Made by a program: the position numbers and the translations under genes. Below are positions 41,285 through 53,250 of a DNA stretch of 64,000 nucleotides, one piece after another; the first letter of the stretch is position 1, and each line of letters starts with the position of its first letter. A model generated the notes under the pieces. It saw only the letters and a program-made list of their open reading frames with translations, searched no databases and had not been told where the DNA came from. This DNA comes from Coxiella-like endosymbiont (GTDB taxonomy: Bacteria; Pseudomonadota; Gammaproteobacteria; Coxiellales; Coxiellaceae): positions 62,001 through 126,000 of the forward strand of contig NZ_CP094378.1 in assembly GCF_030643785.1 (NCBI RefSeq), read 5' to 3'.

Positions 41285-42351
41285 ACTAGCGAAGGGTAGA
41301 ATGAAATCGATCCAGGCAAGTATGGCCTCCTTGTAAGTTTGAAACTTGGGTAAACCCACTATCTTTTAGTAATTGTGCAGCAAAAACGGGCTGCGCTGAC
41401 CAGATCTGCAATAGAAAACGATAAGTTTGTCTTTCGGTAACGTCGTTAGAAACGTGTTAAGTTCCTGTAACAGAGTATGTAGGCCGCCAATATGACAGAT
41501 ATCTCTTTTATAGAGTTCACGCACATCAATTAATAAAAATGTCTGAGTTTGATTTTTCTAACCACTGAGAGAGAGCTTTGTAACTTCTATTTCCTGAATT
41601 TGTCCCCCGACCCTTGTCTTTTGGGAAAAGCTTAATGACTGATTTGCCCTCAATACAACACGGGCATCAAGGATGTTTGGGTATAATTTTTGGGTATAAT
41701 AAATTCTTTTATCCTCATCGATAAAGCATCGATGGCTAGCAGTCGCCCCGATAGTACTTTTTCTTTGCTTAGTAAAATTTTTATAGCCTCGGTGGCTTGA
41801 ATACCACCTAAAATTCCAGGCAATATGCCTAGAACACCCCCCTAACTCACAATTAGCAGTAAGTTCTTCTGAAGATGTTTCATATAAACAACGGTAAAAT
41901 GGGCCATCTTGATAATTAAAGAAGCTACATTGTCCCTAAATAACGGGAGGGATAATTATCCGTGCAATCGATAATATTTTCAAAATCGTGCACTGTTTTT
42001 TCTGTATTATCTTCGCTTATGAAAGTTTCATAAGTAATTGTTTGCAATTAAGGATTAAATCGTTCAAGGAAATATTTTTTTTGAATCGCTTTTTTATGCT
42101 TGCCAACATCATTGGGTATATAGAAATGACTTGTCGTTGAAGGTTCGATATTTCCACTTAATCGCCATCAATAATGCCCAAAGTGCCCAATACCTGCTTC
42201 TGCTAAATAATATTGTAATACAGAAGAACCTAATCCCCCAGCACTCACACACAGAGAATACGCGCATTAAAGAGTCGAGCTTGGCCACTCCTTACCAATC
42301 AATGGCAAATAGACAAGCATAGCGTTGAATATCAATAAGAGTTAACGCCAT
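41285..42351 (-). pseudogene. MoeB/ThiF-type adenylyltransferase with rhodanese domain, decayed
   Basis: Starts at 42351 (MALTLIDIQRYACLFAID). The best-kept part reads LGILPGILGGIQATEAIKIL then LSGRLLAIDALSMRIKEF near 41700-41840, which is ThiF/MoeB-like. A C-terminal rhodanese domain follows in pieces (LIDVRELYKRDICHIGG-type near 41490-41540; VFYCRSGQRS-type near 41390-41420). MoeB-type enzymes activate the small sulfur-carrier protein for molybdopterin or thiamin synthesis. Many stops, and a 13-bp tandem duplication near 41677-41700. Confidence 0.6.
41677..41702 (+). repeat. 13-bp tandem duplication (second copy partly changed)
   Basis: TTGGGTATAATTT at 41677-41689, repeated from 41690. 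Confidence 0.85.
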
Positions 42352-42358
42352 ATAAACT

Positions 42359-45060
42359 CTAATGCGCCTCATCCCAATTGCTGCCGACTCCAATATTAAC
42401 CACCAGCGGTACCGAAAGGGAGGCAGCTTCTTCCATGGCTTTTTTGATTTGCGGAACTACACGATCAAGATCTTTTTCAGCGACCTCAAAGACGAGCTCA
42501 TCGTGCACCTGCATGATCAAATGGGCATCATCTGTATTATGTTTGAGCCAATCATTAACTTTGATCATGGCGATTTTGATGATATCCGCCGCCGTGCCTT
42601 GTATAGGCGCATTAATCGCAGCACGTTCAGCAGCCCGACGGCGTTGAAGATTAGAAGCATTAATGTCAGAAAGGTACACACGTCGCCCAAACAAGGTTTC
42701 TACATAACCTTGTTCGGCAGCGATAGTACGAATTTTCTGCATATATTCGTGGACTTTAGGATAGCGTTTAAAGTAAATATCGATGTATCCTTGGGCCGGC
42801 TCGCGCTCAATACCCAGTTGGCGCCCTAAACCAAAACTTGACATGCCATACAACAATCCAAAATTAATTGCCTTGGCACGGCAGCGTTGCTCCGAGGTGA
42901 TCTGTTCCAATGGCACTCCAAAAACTTCAGAGGCAGTAGCACTATGAATATCCCATTCTTTTTCGAATGCCTTAATTAACCCAGGGTCTTGTGAAATATG
43001 AGCAATAATACGCAATTCCACTTGTGAATAATCTGCCGCCACGATACGAGCGCCCGAGGGTGCAATAAAAGCACGTCTGATTTTTCGGCCTTCGTCAGTA
43101 CGAATAGGGATATTTTGCAAATTAGGGTTATTTGAAGATAAACGGCCTGTTGAAGTAACAGTCTGATTGTACGACGTGTGCACTCGACCGGTTAATGAAT
43201 TCACCTGCTCAGGTAGACGATCGGTATAAGTCGATTTTAATTTACTAAGGCTTCGGTGCTCCAAAATGATTTTCGGCAAGGGATAATCGAGCGCTAAATC
43301 TTGCAATACATTTTCTGCCGTCGAAGGATGACGTCCGGGAGTTTTTTTAAATATTGGTAGTTTTAATTCTTCATACAAAACGTTTTTTAATTGTTTAGGT
43401 GAACCCAGATTAAATTCTCGTCCCGCTAATTTGTAAGCTTCTTGTTCGAGCTGGTTAATGTGCTGTTTCAATCCATCGCTTTGTGAACGCAACATTTGGG
43501 CGTCAATTAATACGCCGTGCATTTCCATTTGCATTAAAATAGGCATGAGTGGCATTTCAATTACGTCAAAAACTTTCTTTAATTTTTTTCTTTTTCGATC
43601 AGTGGCATTAATCTATGATGCAATTGTAAGATTACATCCGCATCTTCAGCTGCATAAGCCTCTATTTTATCAATGGAAACTAAATTAAATGTAATTTGTT
43701 TGGCCCCTTTCCGCGCAACATCTTCAAATTTGATTGTTGAATGCCCGAGATAACGAAAAGCCAAAGTATCCAAATCATGTCGACTACTGTTGCTATTTAA
43801 AATGTAAGATTCCAGTTGAGTATCATACATTTTTGCTTTGATACTTAATCCTTCTTTGGCTAGCACTTGACTGTCATATTTTAAATTCTGCCCAATAATT
43901 GTTTTTTTTGAATCTCCAACAATAGGTTTTAATTGTTGCAAGATCCAAGTTTTTTCGAGTTGAATCGGGGCGTTAGCATAATTATGGCCCATAGGAACAT
44001 AAGCCGCTTCATTAGGTTGAATGGCAAATGAAACTCCGACTAAACTTGCTTCTAAAGCAGAAGAGTTAGTAGTAGTCTGTGTATCAAAAGCAAATTCTTC
44101 AGCGTTTATTAATTTCTTTGCCCATTTTTCAAAAGTTTTTTTGTCAGAGATAGTAATATAATTGGTGTCAGCAGAAGATCTAATCATTTCTTGCGCTGAA
44201 ATTTCTGCGAGCCAGGATTTAAATTCGTAGGTAGTAAATAATTCAATTAATTTTTCGGGGTTTTTGGATCCTAATTTCAAATCTGTTGGTTTTTCTTTCA
44301 AAGGTAAATCGGAAATCACTGTAACCAATTGACGCATTAATGGTAATTCATGTAAATGAGCGCGAAGATTTTCGCCCACTTCACCTTTTATTTCATGAGC
44401 CTGTTTTTGAATATTTTCAAGCGAGCCATATTCATTCAGCAATTTAGCAGCAGTTTTAGGACCTACTTTGGGAATGCCAGGAATATTGTCGGTGTTATCG
44501 CCAGTTAAACTTAAATAATCAATAATTTTTTCAGGAGGAACACCGAATTTTTCTACCACGCCAGCAGGATTTAAAAGATGGTCTGTCATCGTGTTAACTA
44601 AAGTAACGTGATCATTGACGATTTGCGCTAAATCTTTATCGCCCGTAGAAACTAAAACCGGTAATCCCTCTTCTTTAGCTTTTTTAGCTAAAGTAGCAAT
44701 AACGTCATCAGCCTCATAACCGGCTTTAACTATCAGCGGAAACCCAAGCGATTTGATAATTTTAAACAATGGTTTTATTTGCTGAGAAAGTTCATCTGGC
44801 ATTTCTTGCCGATTCGCTTTATAGTCGCTATAGAGCTCATTGCGAAATGTTTTTCCTTTAGGATCAAATATGACGGCGATATACTCGGGTTGATACTCCG
44901 TCATTAATTTTCGCAACATATTGATGACTCCATACATCGCCCCCGTTGGATACCCCTTGGCGGTGGTCAATGGTGGTAATGCATAGTAGGCTCGAAAGAG
45001 ATAAGAGGAACCGTCCACCAGGATGAATGGTTTAGTAGTCTTATTGATCATAAGACCCAC
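42359..45060 (-). CDS. polA: DNA polymerase I, single-base frameshift; altered Exo I motif
   Basis: The first part (43579-45060) has the 5'-3' exonuclease domain ([40 protein letters not shown]) and the 3'-5' exonuclease domain. The second (42359-43555) is the polymerase domain with motif A DYSQVELR, the O-helix [19 protein letters not shown] and motif C HDELVFEV. One base added to the T7 run (+ strand) at 43583-43589 gives about 900 residues, normal for PolA. In the proofreading domain Exo I reads FDTQTTT instead of FDTET: the second metal-ligand Glu is Gln. Exo II (GQNLKYD) and Exo III (YAAEDAD) are kept. Confidence 0.92.
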
Positions 45061-45112
45061 ATCATAATCGGCTTGCCATAAAAGGCAACCTTATTCAAAA
45101 GGGAGAACAAAG

Positions 45113-45142
45113 ATTCTATCGATAGGAATTCTATCGATAGGA
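45113..45142 (+). repeat. 15-bp tandem duplication
   Basis: ATTCTATCGATAGGA twice in a row; each copy contains the palindrome TATCGATA. Confidence 0.95.
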
Positions 45143-45310
45143 AGAGAATATTTTTTGTGGAAAAAAAGTGCTCAGTACACACGACAAATAAAAAGTGGCC
45201 AAGAGAACCGAGTGGCCAGAAAAATTACCTCATAATTTCTTAATTTTATTCTGATATTATGAGTTTTTATCGAAAAAATTAAATTTTTTTACTCATGCGT
45301 GATGACAAAC

Positions 45311-45336
45311 AATAGGAACTACTAAATAGGAACTAT
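45311..45336 (+). repeat. 14-bp tandem duplication, second copy partial
   Basis: AATAGGAACTACTA followed by AATAGGAACTAT. Confidence 0.85.
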
Positions 45337-45559
45337 TATTGATATTAAAGCTTTTGATAAATCTCATTCTAAAAATTTGGTTAAGTTAAGCAAGACCTAC
45401 TCGCAGCAACAGAAGATACATAAAAGCAAAGTTTAATTTTGTCGAACTACCGCATCTGCAATCCTATAAACCCATGGATCAACAAAGGGAATTTTTTGCA
45501 TTTATCCAAGTGCTTGTCCCCTACACCCGATTCCCAATTTTTATATTTTTATTTAATTA

Positions 45560-46240
45560 GAAATAGCTTGCACGCGGAGATTCCACTCAATTTAGGAGAG
45601 GGCTATTGATTGCTATGAAGCGACTGCTAGAGAAGGACGTACTTCAGTCAAAACGGGGATAATGCTATATGAGTTCGGAGAGGGTGTTATAAAAGATACC
45701 AAACTCGCTAAAAAGCTTTATAAGGAAGTCGCTGAAGAGGGTAAATAATCTATCAGCTAAAAATAATTTGGCATGGTCTCCTCAGAAAAGGGAAAGCTAA
45801 GAAAAAACTTATCCCAAAGAAGCGATAGCCTATTTAAAGGACGCTGCTTTATCCGGTTGTTCAAATGCCAAATTTGGGTATTCACTTTAAAGACCGCTGC
45901 TTGATGCAAAAATCTTGTTAAGAGCGGTTTTTCCAGAGCAATCGTTAATTTGACTTTTATGCTTTAATAAGTAGGATGACTGGAACGCAGGATTGGAAGG
46001 AAGCACGAAAACTTTTTCAGAAAGGAGCAAAAATCGGTGATAGTAAAGGGCTGTATTATGGTTTAGGTACGATGCTTTTGGCAAGAGAGGTCGTTCCCAC
46101 GGAATGCCGATTAACGCAATGCATTAATGAAGTTGTGTCAGATTAGAGAAAATAACGAGGCACTCTCTTACCCAGCCGATTCGAAAGCTATCGAATTTAT
46201 CATTGAACATTTGTCGAAATACCAACCTTTGGAATAGCCT
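45560..46240 (+). pseudogene. Sel1-repeat (TPR-like) protein, decayed
   Basis: Repeat-like pieces in changing frames: MLYEFGEGVIKDTKLAKKLY then KEVAEEG near 45663-45745, AIAYLKDAALSGCSNAKFG near 45820-45880, then WKEARKLFQKGAKIGDSKGL near 45990-46050. The spacing and the G/A-rich turn positions fit Sel1 repeats. Stops in every frame. A second Sel1 remnant is at 17570-17900. Confidence 0.5.
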
Positions 46241-46346
46241 AAATAAAAGACTAGGCTATAAAAACTCACTGCAATGCTTGTTTAAAAACTGTTAAGAAGG
46301 CTCTAAAACTGATAATATAGCCGTAATCACATTGACTATTGAGGCT

Positions 46347-47950
46347 ATGCTAAAAAGATCTATATCGCCTTTTGCTTTGTTACTCACGTCCGTAAGTGCA
46401 ATTTTGGGTTCAGGATGGTTATTTGCTACTTATTACATTTCGGAACTGGCAGGTCCTTCTGCGATCTTTGCTTGGCTTATTGGTGGCCTGTCCGCCATCC
46501 TTATTGCTTTTGTTTTTGCTGAGCTTTGCGCCATGTTACCAATTACCGGGGCCAGTATTCGTATTCCCCACTACACACATGGCACGCTCGTAAGTTTTCT
46601 TTTTCTTGGATAATCTGGCTGTCCTACGCCTCATTAGCCTCCACGGAAGTTCAGGCGGTCCTGCAATATTTAAACTATTTCTTTCCTTCTTTAGTTCACA
46701 GCGATGGTGGTTTAACCATTTATGGTTATTTTTTAGCTTCAGTGTTAATGATAACGATTTCAGCAATTAATATTTTTTCCTTACGTTGGTTATTGCGGTT
46801 TAACAGCGCTTTAACCATTTTAAAAATTGCCATCCCTACGGTGGTGGCCGTAGTTATTTTAGCGTTATATTTCGCTCCTTCTCGGCTTATTCACCCTGCT
46901 CATACCGCTTTTATGCCTTACGGGACGCATGGCATATTTGCGGCAGTCACTACGGGCGGCATCGTTTTTGCTTTCAATGGATTTAAACAAGCCTGTGAAA
47001 TGGCTGGGGAGGCCAAAAATCCTTCCCGTGCTTTACCTTTTGCCATTATTGGGTCTGTAGTGATTTGTTTGATTATTTATCTTTTGCTGCAATTTGCTTT
47101 TCTATCCTCGCTTCTACCCATTAATTTAGTCCATGGCTGGGCGCACCTAAACCTGCAAGGCGGCACAAGCCCTATTACTGCGATTGTGCATCAAGGACAT
47201 TTAGATGTTCTGCTTCCTCTATTGTACCTAGGAGCAATCATTGGCCCATTAGCTGCCGCATTAATGTACACTAGTAGTGGAGCACGCGCGTTGTATGGCA
47301 TGAGCAAAAACCGCCACATTCCTCTTTTATTTCAACACCTAACTACTCAAGGAAACCCTTCAATTGCTATCATTGCTAATTTTGTTTTAGGAATGTGCCT
47401 CTTTGCACCACTGCCAGGATGGGATCGTATGATAGCCTTCCTCACCTCGCTAATGGCATTAACCTATGGCGTTGCTCCTATTTGCTTGCTAGCCTTACGC
47501 CAACAACTGCCTCATCGTTCCCGACCATTTAAATTACCTGCTGTCACATTATGGACTACAGGGGCATTTTACATTTGTACCCTCCTTACTTACTGGAGTG
47601 GATGGATGATTATTTCTAAGCTCGGCCTTGTTTTGCTCATTGGACTTGCTGTGCTGATTCTTCACCGTTATTTCATCGAGCCCGATAAGCGATTTGCTTT
47701 CCATTGGAGAGCGTCTATATGGGTATGGCCTTATTTTCTAGGAGTCGCTTTGATTTCCTATCTCGGCAATTTTGGTGGAGGGAAGGGGATTATTACTTTC
47801 GGATGGGATTTTGTTGTCATTGGTGTATTTTGTATTTTCACTCTGTGGCTGGCAATAAAATTTAAATTGCCTTCTGAACTCACTCAACGTTTTCTTCAAG
47901 ATCCCGAATTCGATCAGCACCTACGGGAGAGAGAACCAAGTGGAACATGA
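46347..47950 (+). CDS. APC-family amino acid permease, single-base frameshift
   Basis: Membrane protein with the APC N-terminal signature (SAILGSGWLFATYY, then GLSAILIAFVFAELCAMLPITGA). The first frame stops at 46613; the second, to 47950, carries the remaining helices (GGIVFAFNGFKQACEMAGEA; MYTSSGARALYGMSKN). Adding one T to the T5 run at 46600-46604 joins LVSFLFSWIIWLSYASLAS and gives about 534-539 residues. The start could be TTG 46332 or, more likely, ATG 46347 (MLKRSISPFALLL). It overlaps the next gene by 11 bases. It should be an inner-membrane importer of amino acids; substrate unknown. Confidence 0.82.
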
Positions 47951-48422
47951 GAACGCGCGTTCATTGACCATCACTGAGATCATGACCCCTGAAAAGATAA
48001 ATTTTGCTGGTAATATTCACGGGGGCTACATTCTTAAATTAATTGATCAAACGGCTTATGCTTGCGCAGCACGCTATAGCGGACATTATGTTGTAACGCT
48101 ATCCGTTGATGGGGTGCTTTTTAAACAACCCATTTACGTCGGTGAATTGGTAACATGTTATGCAAACGTCAATTATGTAGGCCGTTCTTCAATGGAAGTC
48201 GGCATTAAAATTGTCGCCGAAAATCTCGCCACCGGCGAAAAGCGCCACACGAATTCTTGTTATGTCACAATGATCGCTGTCAATAAAAATTTAAAACCCA
48301 TAGAAATAAAACCATTAACAATTCATAATGAAATCGAACAACGACGTTTCGAAGAAGCAAAAATGAGACGTCAAATGCGCCTTTCTTTAGCAAGAGTTCA
48401 TCATTCCAATCCGAAAAAATAA
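47940..48422 (+). CDS. Acyl-CoA thioesterase, hotdog fold (YciA/BACH-like)
   Basis: An intact 160-residue protein with the hotdog signature: MTPEKINFAGNIHGGYILKL (the NxHGG active-site region) and LIDQTAYACAARYSGHYVVT. Such enzymes hydrolyse acyl-CoA to free fatty acid and CoA. The extra 25 residues at the C-terminus are charged and helical. Its start overlaps the permease end; a terminator follows at 48461. Confidence 0.85.
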   Translation: MEHENARSLTITEIMTPEKINFAGNIHGGYILKLIDQTAYACAARYSGHYVVTLSVDGVLFKQPIYVGELVTCYANVNYVGRSSMEVGIKIVAENLATGEKRHTNSCYVTMIAVNKNLKPIEIKPLTIHNEIEQRRFEEAKMRRQMRLSLARVHHSNPKK

Positions 48423-48460
48423 AAAATAATTTATTGCAAAGAAACGATTTTCCAAAGCAG

Positions 48461-48484
48461 AGGGGTACTATTTTCCCCTTTTTC
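48461..48484 (+). terminator. Rho-independent terminator after the thioesterase gene
   Basis: AGGGG and CCCCT pair across a 9-base loop and run into TTTTT, 39 bases past the stop codon. Confidence 0.55.
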
Positions 48485-48593
48485 TGTGCGCAGAGCTATA
48501 GGAGATTAGTCTTAAAGAGAAGGGGTTTAACTTACATCTCAGTCTATAGTAGAATCACCTCATACGTCGTCTACACGAATTAATTTTTGGAAA

Positions 48594-49975
48594 AGCCGCG
48601 CGTGGAGGCCGGCCCCGCGGGCCCCGGATCCTATGAAGAAAGAGAAGAGGTTATAAAGTAGCAACTCAGTTATGTAGGTCCTTATTCGGGGCTAGTATCC
48701 GGCGCAGCTCTAGTTATGGATTACATTTTGACAATTGCTATTTCTATCGCGGTAGGAATTGAGGCGATTTCTAGTTTATTATCTATCCATTATCAATGCT
48801 ATATATTGCAGAGCTTCTTTTATTGCTTTTAATATTAAATTTATGTGGTTCGAAAGAATCAATAAAAATATTGAATATTGATGGTAATTTTTCTCAGATT
48901 CTTTATAAAACCCATTTGATTGTAATTACTACAGGTATCGTTTTGAATGATTACGGAAAAAAGCCGTCATTCAAAATTCCTTCATAGAAACCTACAACCA
49001 TATCCAAAACTATGGTTTATTTTTCGTATTAGCTTTTATTAATCTGCATTAATAATCTGCATTAATCCGCGTGTACTCGCTAGGAAGCGCCCGGACACCT
49101 ATCCCGAAGCTGTTTCAAATAACGTCAATATCCTTACCGAACCTCGCCTAAAAACGGGCTCGCTTATAATGTTTTATATGTCAATTTCTTTAAACATAGT
49201 TGCGGACAGGACTATTTTGCTTTATTTTGTATAGAATGGGAATTGCTTTGCCCACCACCCTGTGTGTCTGGACAAACACTGAATGCCGTTATTTTTCGAT
49301 CGATTTTACAAAGTTGGCCCCTATCCGAATACTTTTCTTATTATTTTAATGGCGTTAGAAGTTAATAATAGTGTTAGAAGCAGGACTTTTAATTGTGGCA
49401 GTTAATACGGGATTTTTAGGTGGACCCACGCTGTTTTAGACAATATTAGGATTGATTCGTGGGTGCCTCACCGCTTTAGTATGTTTATCAAGTCGACTAG
49501 TTACCACAAATGGACTGATATTTTTGGTTTGGCTGTGCTTTACTAATTTTAGTGGCAACGGGGGAGGATGGGGCTTAGGTAGAATTTTTAGTCGTGTTAT
49601 ACAGCACGAATGTTTTTTTAACGTTTAGTATCTCTTCTTTACTGGGACTTTCTGTATATTGGATACGGCATCGAAAATATGAAAGACTTTGGTTTTTCCC
49701 AATGGTTATAGCACTACTAGCACTAATCGTTTGCGTATCCATACTTTTGATTACGTTAATATATCGAAATTCGAATTAGGTAGCTGAATCACCATGCTCG
49801 TTAACCGGTGCTGCGATAGAAGGGGGAGATATAATTACTAAACATCGTTACCAACGGTACAGGTACAATGACTTAAAAAAGAAGATTAATCAAGAACTAA
49901 AGATTCCCTTAACGAGCAACGACACCTACCAACAACTGATACTAAAAAGCCTATCGGAGGAAAAATTAGAATGAG
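48594..49975 (+). pseudogene. Second APC-family permease, decayed
   Basis: Pieces in order: GPGSYEEREE then QLSYVGPYSGLVSGAALVMD and YILTIAISIAVGIEAISS at 48625-48780; a helix at 48796-48880; SRLVTTNGLIFLV at 49490-49530; STNVFLTFSISSLLGLSVYW at 49597-49655. The C-terminal tail reads LKKKINQELKIPLTSNDT at about 49873-49926. Stops and frameshifts throughout. A GC-rich patch at 48598-48632 belongs to the coding sequence of the GPGSYEE region. Confidence 0.65.
49040..49065 (+). repeat. 13-bp tandem duplication
   Basis: TAATCTGCATTAA twice in a row inside the decayed permease. Confidence 0.95.
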
Positions 49976-51590
49976 GGATAGCCCAACCTCTTTCCAATGC
50001 AAGAGCGGTAGCAATAAAAATACCGATTATAATTCCTAGAATACCAACCAAAAATAGTTAAAATAATCGATTCAATCAAAAACATTCCACCGTATATTAG
50101 CGCGTCGAGCACCGATAGCCATACGAATGCCAATTTCGCGATGTCGCTCAATAACAGAAACGTACATCATAATATTGATTACACCGATACCATCTACCAT
50201 AAAGCAATACTGTCAATGGGGACCCTAACAACCTAAGTGAATGTCTCTTGTTGCTTTTGCATAATGCCAATAATTTGATTGGCTTCTAAAAGTAACTTTT
50301 AGTTGAGAATATAATTTATTCATTTTCGTGGTTAAAGCCTCTTGCACTTCATTAATATCCGGTTTGTAGATGAAGCGAAATAAGATATTATTGATTTAGG
50401 TATGGTATCCTTACCTAAAAAATAAGAAACTTCTAAGGGAATAATCACTCCTTTATTAATCTTCGCGGACAAAAACCAGTGTGGCTGCCAAAGTTTCATT
50501 ACGTCAATAATTATAAAAACAAAACTTCCAATCAAAATTTGATCCCTAATAGGGTTTTTGAAATGTCTTTATCAAGAAAATCTTTAGCCACATCACTTCC
50601 AATAACACAAAAAAACCATGACGATCTAAATAGGAAATGAAACGGCCTTTATCAACTTCAATTTTTACCACCTCTACCAAATTCAAATTATTGTGGCCCC
50701 TAAAACCTGACCCTCTGTTTGATTTCCGATAATAGAAGTTATAGAAAGAAAGGGTGTAGGGGGAAATCACGGGCGATTTGATTGGAGGCTTTCTGGATTT
50801 CAGGTATTGTATCAATCTTAACCTGAGAAGTTCCATCGGTCTAAAATTCCTAAAATAGCCAAAAATGACCGGAGCTTAGATGAAATTAAATTGGAATAGG
50901 GGGGCCTGTTTAACATATCGGCTGATTTTCATGATTGACTCTCTGGTACGATCACACCATCATGTATTTGAATTATCTGAGGACATTGTGCGACAATATT
51001 GTGCGACAATATTCATATCGTGAGTAACGATAATTACTGTACAGACCCCTCTTCACGATTTAATTGAGCTAGTAAATCCAACATGTTTTGATTTGTTTTC
51101 GAATCAAGAGAGCCAGTCGATTCCATCATCTTCCAAAATAATATCAGGTTCTCCTACTAATGCTCGCGCAATCGCTACCCGTTGCTGTTGACCTCCAGAT
51201 AATTCACTAAATTTATGATGATAAAATTGAGCCATACCCACTTTTTTAAAGCAGTCAGGACGCGTTTTCCAATTTCACGTCGATTGATATTACGATAAGT
51301 TAAAAGCGCAAACTTACATTACTGAGCGCATTCAAGCGAAGTAACAAAAAAATAACTGAAAAACAAAGCCAATGCTTCTATTCTGAAAATCTGATCGTTG
51401 ATTATCGCTCAATTCAGATACATTTTTTGCATTTAAATAATATTCTCCCGTCGTAGGACGATCCAACAACCCTAAAATATTCATCGTGGTAGTTTTTCTC
51501 GAGGCCGATGATGGATGACCCTACAATTCTAACCAGTTCTTTCCCTTTCGATGGAAAAATTAATTCCCTTTCATGCTTCATACCGATTAG
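49966..51590 (-). pseudogene. macB: MacB-type ABC exporter (ATPase plus FtsX-like permease), decayed
   Basis: The ATPase part at 50930-51590 shows ALVGHSGSGKST-type Walker A in a broken frame, then [20 protein letters not shown] and PDIILADEP, then [19 protein letters not shown]. The membrane part follows (KLRSFLAILGIL near 50870) and ends with the FtsX-type C-terminal helices (49966-50160). MacB exports macrolides or peptides with MacA and TolC. Includes a 13-bp duplication at 50985-51010 and many stops. No macA in the window. Confidence 0.65.
50985..51010 (+). repeat. 13-bp tandem duplication inside macB
   Basis: ATTGTGCGACAAT twice in a row. Confidence 0.95.
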
Positions 51591-51599
51591 TACCAAACT

Positions 51600-51933
51600 A
51601 ATAAATTTTATTGAGGTTCAAATTCATTTCACGCAACTTCAAGAGCAAATTTGTCTACTGCCCACTGTTTTTCGCTACTAATGACATCGGTATTGTTGCG
51701 AAGAGCGAATAAAATCGCTTCTTTTAAGCTTAAATGCTTAGATTGGGCGCGAGTAACACACTCGAGGAAAAGGCAGAGGAAAAGAAAATGGCTCTCGCCG
51801 CTGTATTAGGAAGAACTTCTCCGCTTCCTTCTATCATAGTGACTTCAGAGGAACGTAAAGGAAAGTTGGCGTAGCTGCTAATTCCTATTACTAGGAACAT
51901 TATAAAAAGTCCTATAGAAAAGGCTTTTTTCAT
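51600..51933 (-). pseudogene. TolC-like outer-membrane efflux protein, N-terminal remnant
   Basis: Starts at 51933 with a signal peptide (MKKAFSIGLFIMFLVIGISS). After a frame change it reads LKEAILFALRNNTDVISSEK then WAVDKFALEV, the first helical hairpin of the TolC family. Only the first 110 residues or so remain; the rest is gone and macB follows at once, so a large deletion is likely. Confidence 0.5.
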
Positions 51934-52056
51934 CAGAACATCTAACTATGCCTGATTACAACAGCTATACATTCTAACTCATTGAAAAGAAATATAGCTA
52001 ACCCATATGTGATCTTATGGTTGAATTCAAGGAATCTTCTTTGATAGTCTTGGAAG

Positions 52057-53162
52057 ATGATCACCATTCTCGCTGACGACCGTATCCCCTTTGTTACTGA
52101 ATTATTTGGAGGCTATGGAAAATTGCTTTTAAGGCCGGGCAGTAATATCCAAAAAAGTGATTTAAGCAAAGTCAACGTTTTATTGACGCGGTCGATAACT
52201 CAGGTCAATGCTGCTTTATTAAAAGGAACCCCCATTGAGTTTGTAGGCAGCACAACCGCAGGATTTGATCATATTGATCGCGAATGGTTAGCAAAACAAC
52301 TTATCTCGTGGTCTTATGCTCCTGGAGCTAATGCAGTGGCGGTCGCAGAATACGTACTCCACTGCATCGCTTTTTTGCGCAAAAAAGGTTTATTGCCTCA
52401 AGTGTCGATAAAGGCCGCTGTCGTTGGAATCGGACATCTGGGTAAAATCGTTTCCAATCGTTTAGAAAAAATAGGCTTTTCTGTTTTCCATAATGATCCA
52501 CCCCGTGCTATTTCTGAAAAAGAATTCATCTCTATTCCATTAGAATCACTTACGGAAATGGACCTTATTTGTTTACATACACCTCTAACCAACGCTGGCG
52601 AATTTCCTACCTATCATTTAATCCATGATGCCTTGTTAAAAAGATTAAAACCCAGCTGCGTTTTATTAAATGCGGGACGCGGCGCAGTGGTAGACAATGA
52701 AGCTTTATTAAAACAGAAGCATATCGTAGCCTGTTTGGATGTATGGGAAAACGAACCTGATGTTAATTTAGCTTTATTGGAAAAAGTGGCTATCGCTACG
52801 CCGCATATTGCGGGTTACAGTAAAGAAGCAAAATTGCGCGCATCACTGATGATTTATGAAGCCTTTCTACAACATTTTCAGCTAATAGATATCCATCGCT
52901 TTAAAGAGCTGAAACAATTACCAGAAAAAACTACGGTTGATATTCGGGAATGTCGTACCGTCGAAGATGTTCTGTTAAAAATCTACGATCCCAGTAGAGA
53001 AACTCAAACTATGCGCGAGTTATTGATAAATAATCAAGATCGGTTTGAAAACTTACGCCGTCGTTATTCGTTGCGTCCCGAATTTTCCACTATCCAATTA
53101 ACTCCCTCACCGGATCCAAAACTAAAAAATTTCTTCAACAATGGGGATTTTCTTTTGATTAA
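52057..53162 (+). CDS. pdxB: Erythronate-4-phosphate dehydrogenase, 3' frameshift
   Basis: PdxB oxidises 4-phosphoerythronate in pyridoxal-phosphate synthesis. The NAD-binding site VVGIGHLGKIVSNRL, LHTPLT, LLNAGRGAVVDNEAL and the catalytic CLDVWENEP and TPHIAGYS regions are kept, with the extra C-terminal dimerisation domain. The annotated frame runs on to 53325 with 46 foreign residues. Restoring one base at the A6/T3 junction (53124-53132) gives KLKNFLQQWGFSFD and a TAA at 53160-53162, the normal family end. So the long form is a read-through artefact of the frameshift. Confidence 0.9.
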
Positions 53163-53250
53163 AAAGAAGAGACCGCAAACCAAGAAGCGGCCTCCTCGAA
53201 AATGCCAAACTCAATGCTTAGAAAGCACTAATACAGGGGAGGGGACGGCA

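Larger units (their letters stand above)
45061..45559. other. Non-coding stretch upstream of polA
   Basis: No gene recognised. It holds two short tandem duplications (45113-45142, 45311-45336). No convincing polA promoter was found. Confidence 0.5.

Noticed and set aside
48598-48632. GC-rich patch with overlapping GGCCGGCC, CCGCGG, GGGCCC and GGATCC sites, like a cloning linker
   Set aside because: Read in frame it gives the GPGSYEE region expected at this point of the decayed APC permease, so it belongs to the chromosome.
53163-53200. Terminator after pdxB (GACCGC/GCGGCC stem)
   Set aside because: The stem has a mismatch and no T-run follows.
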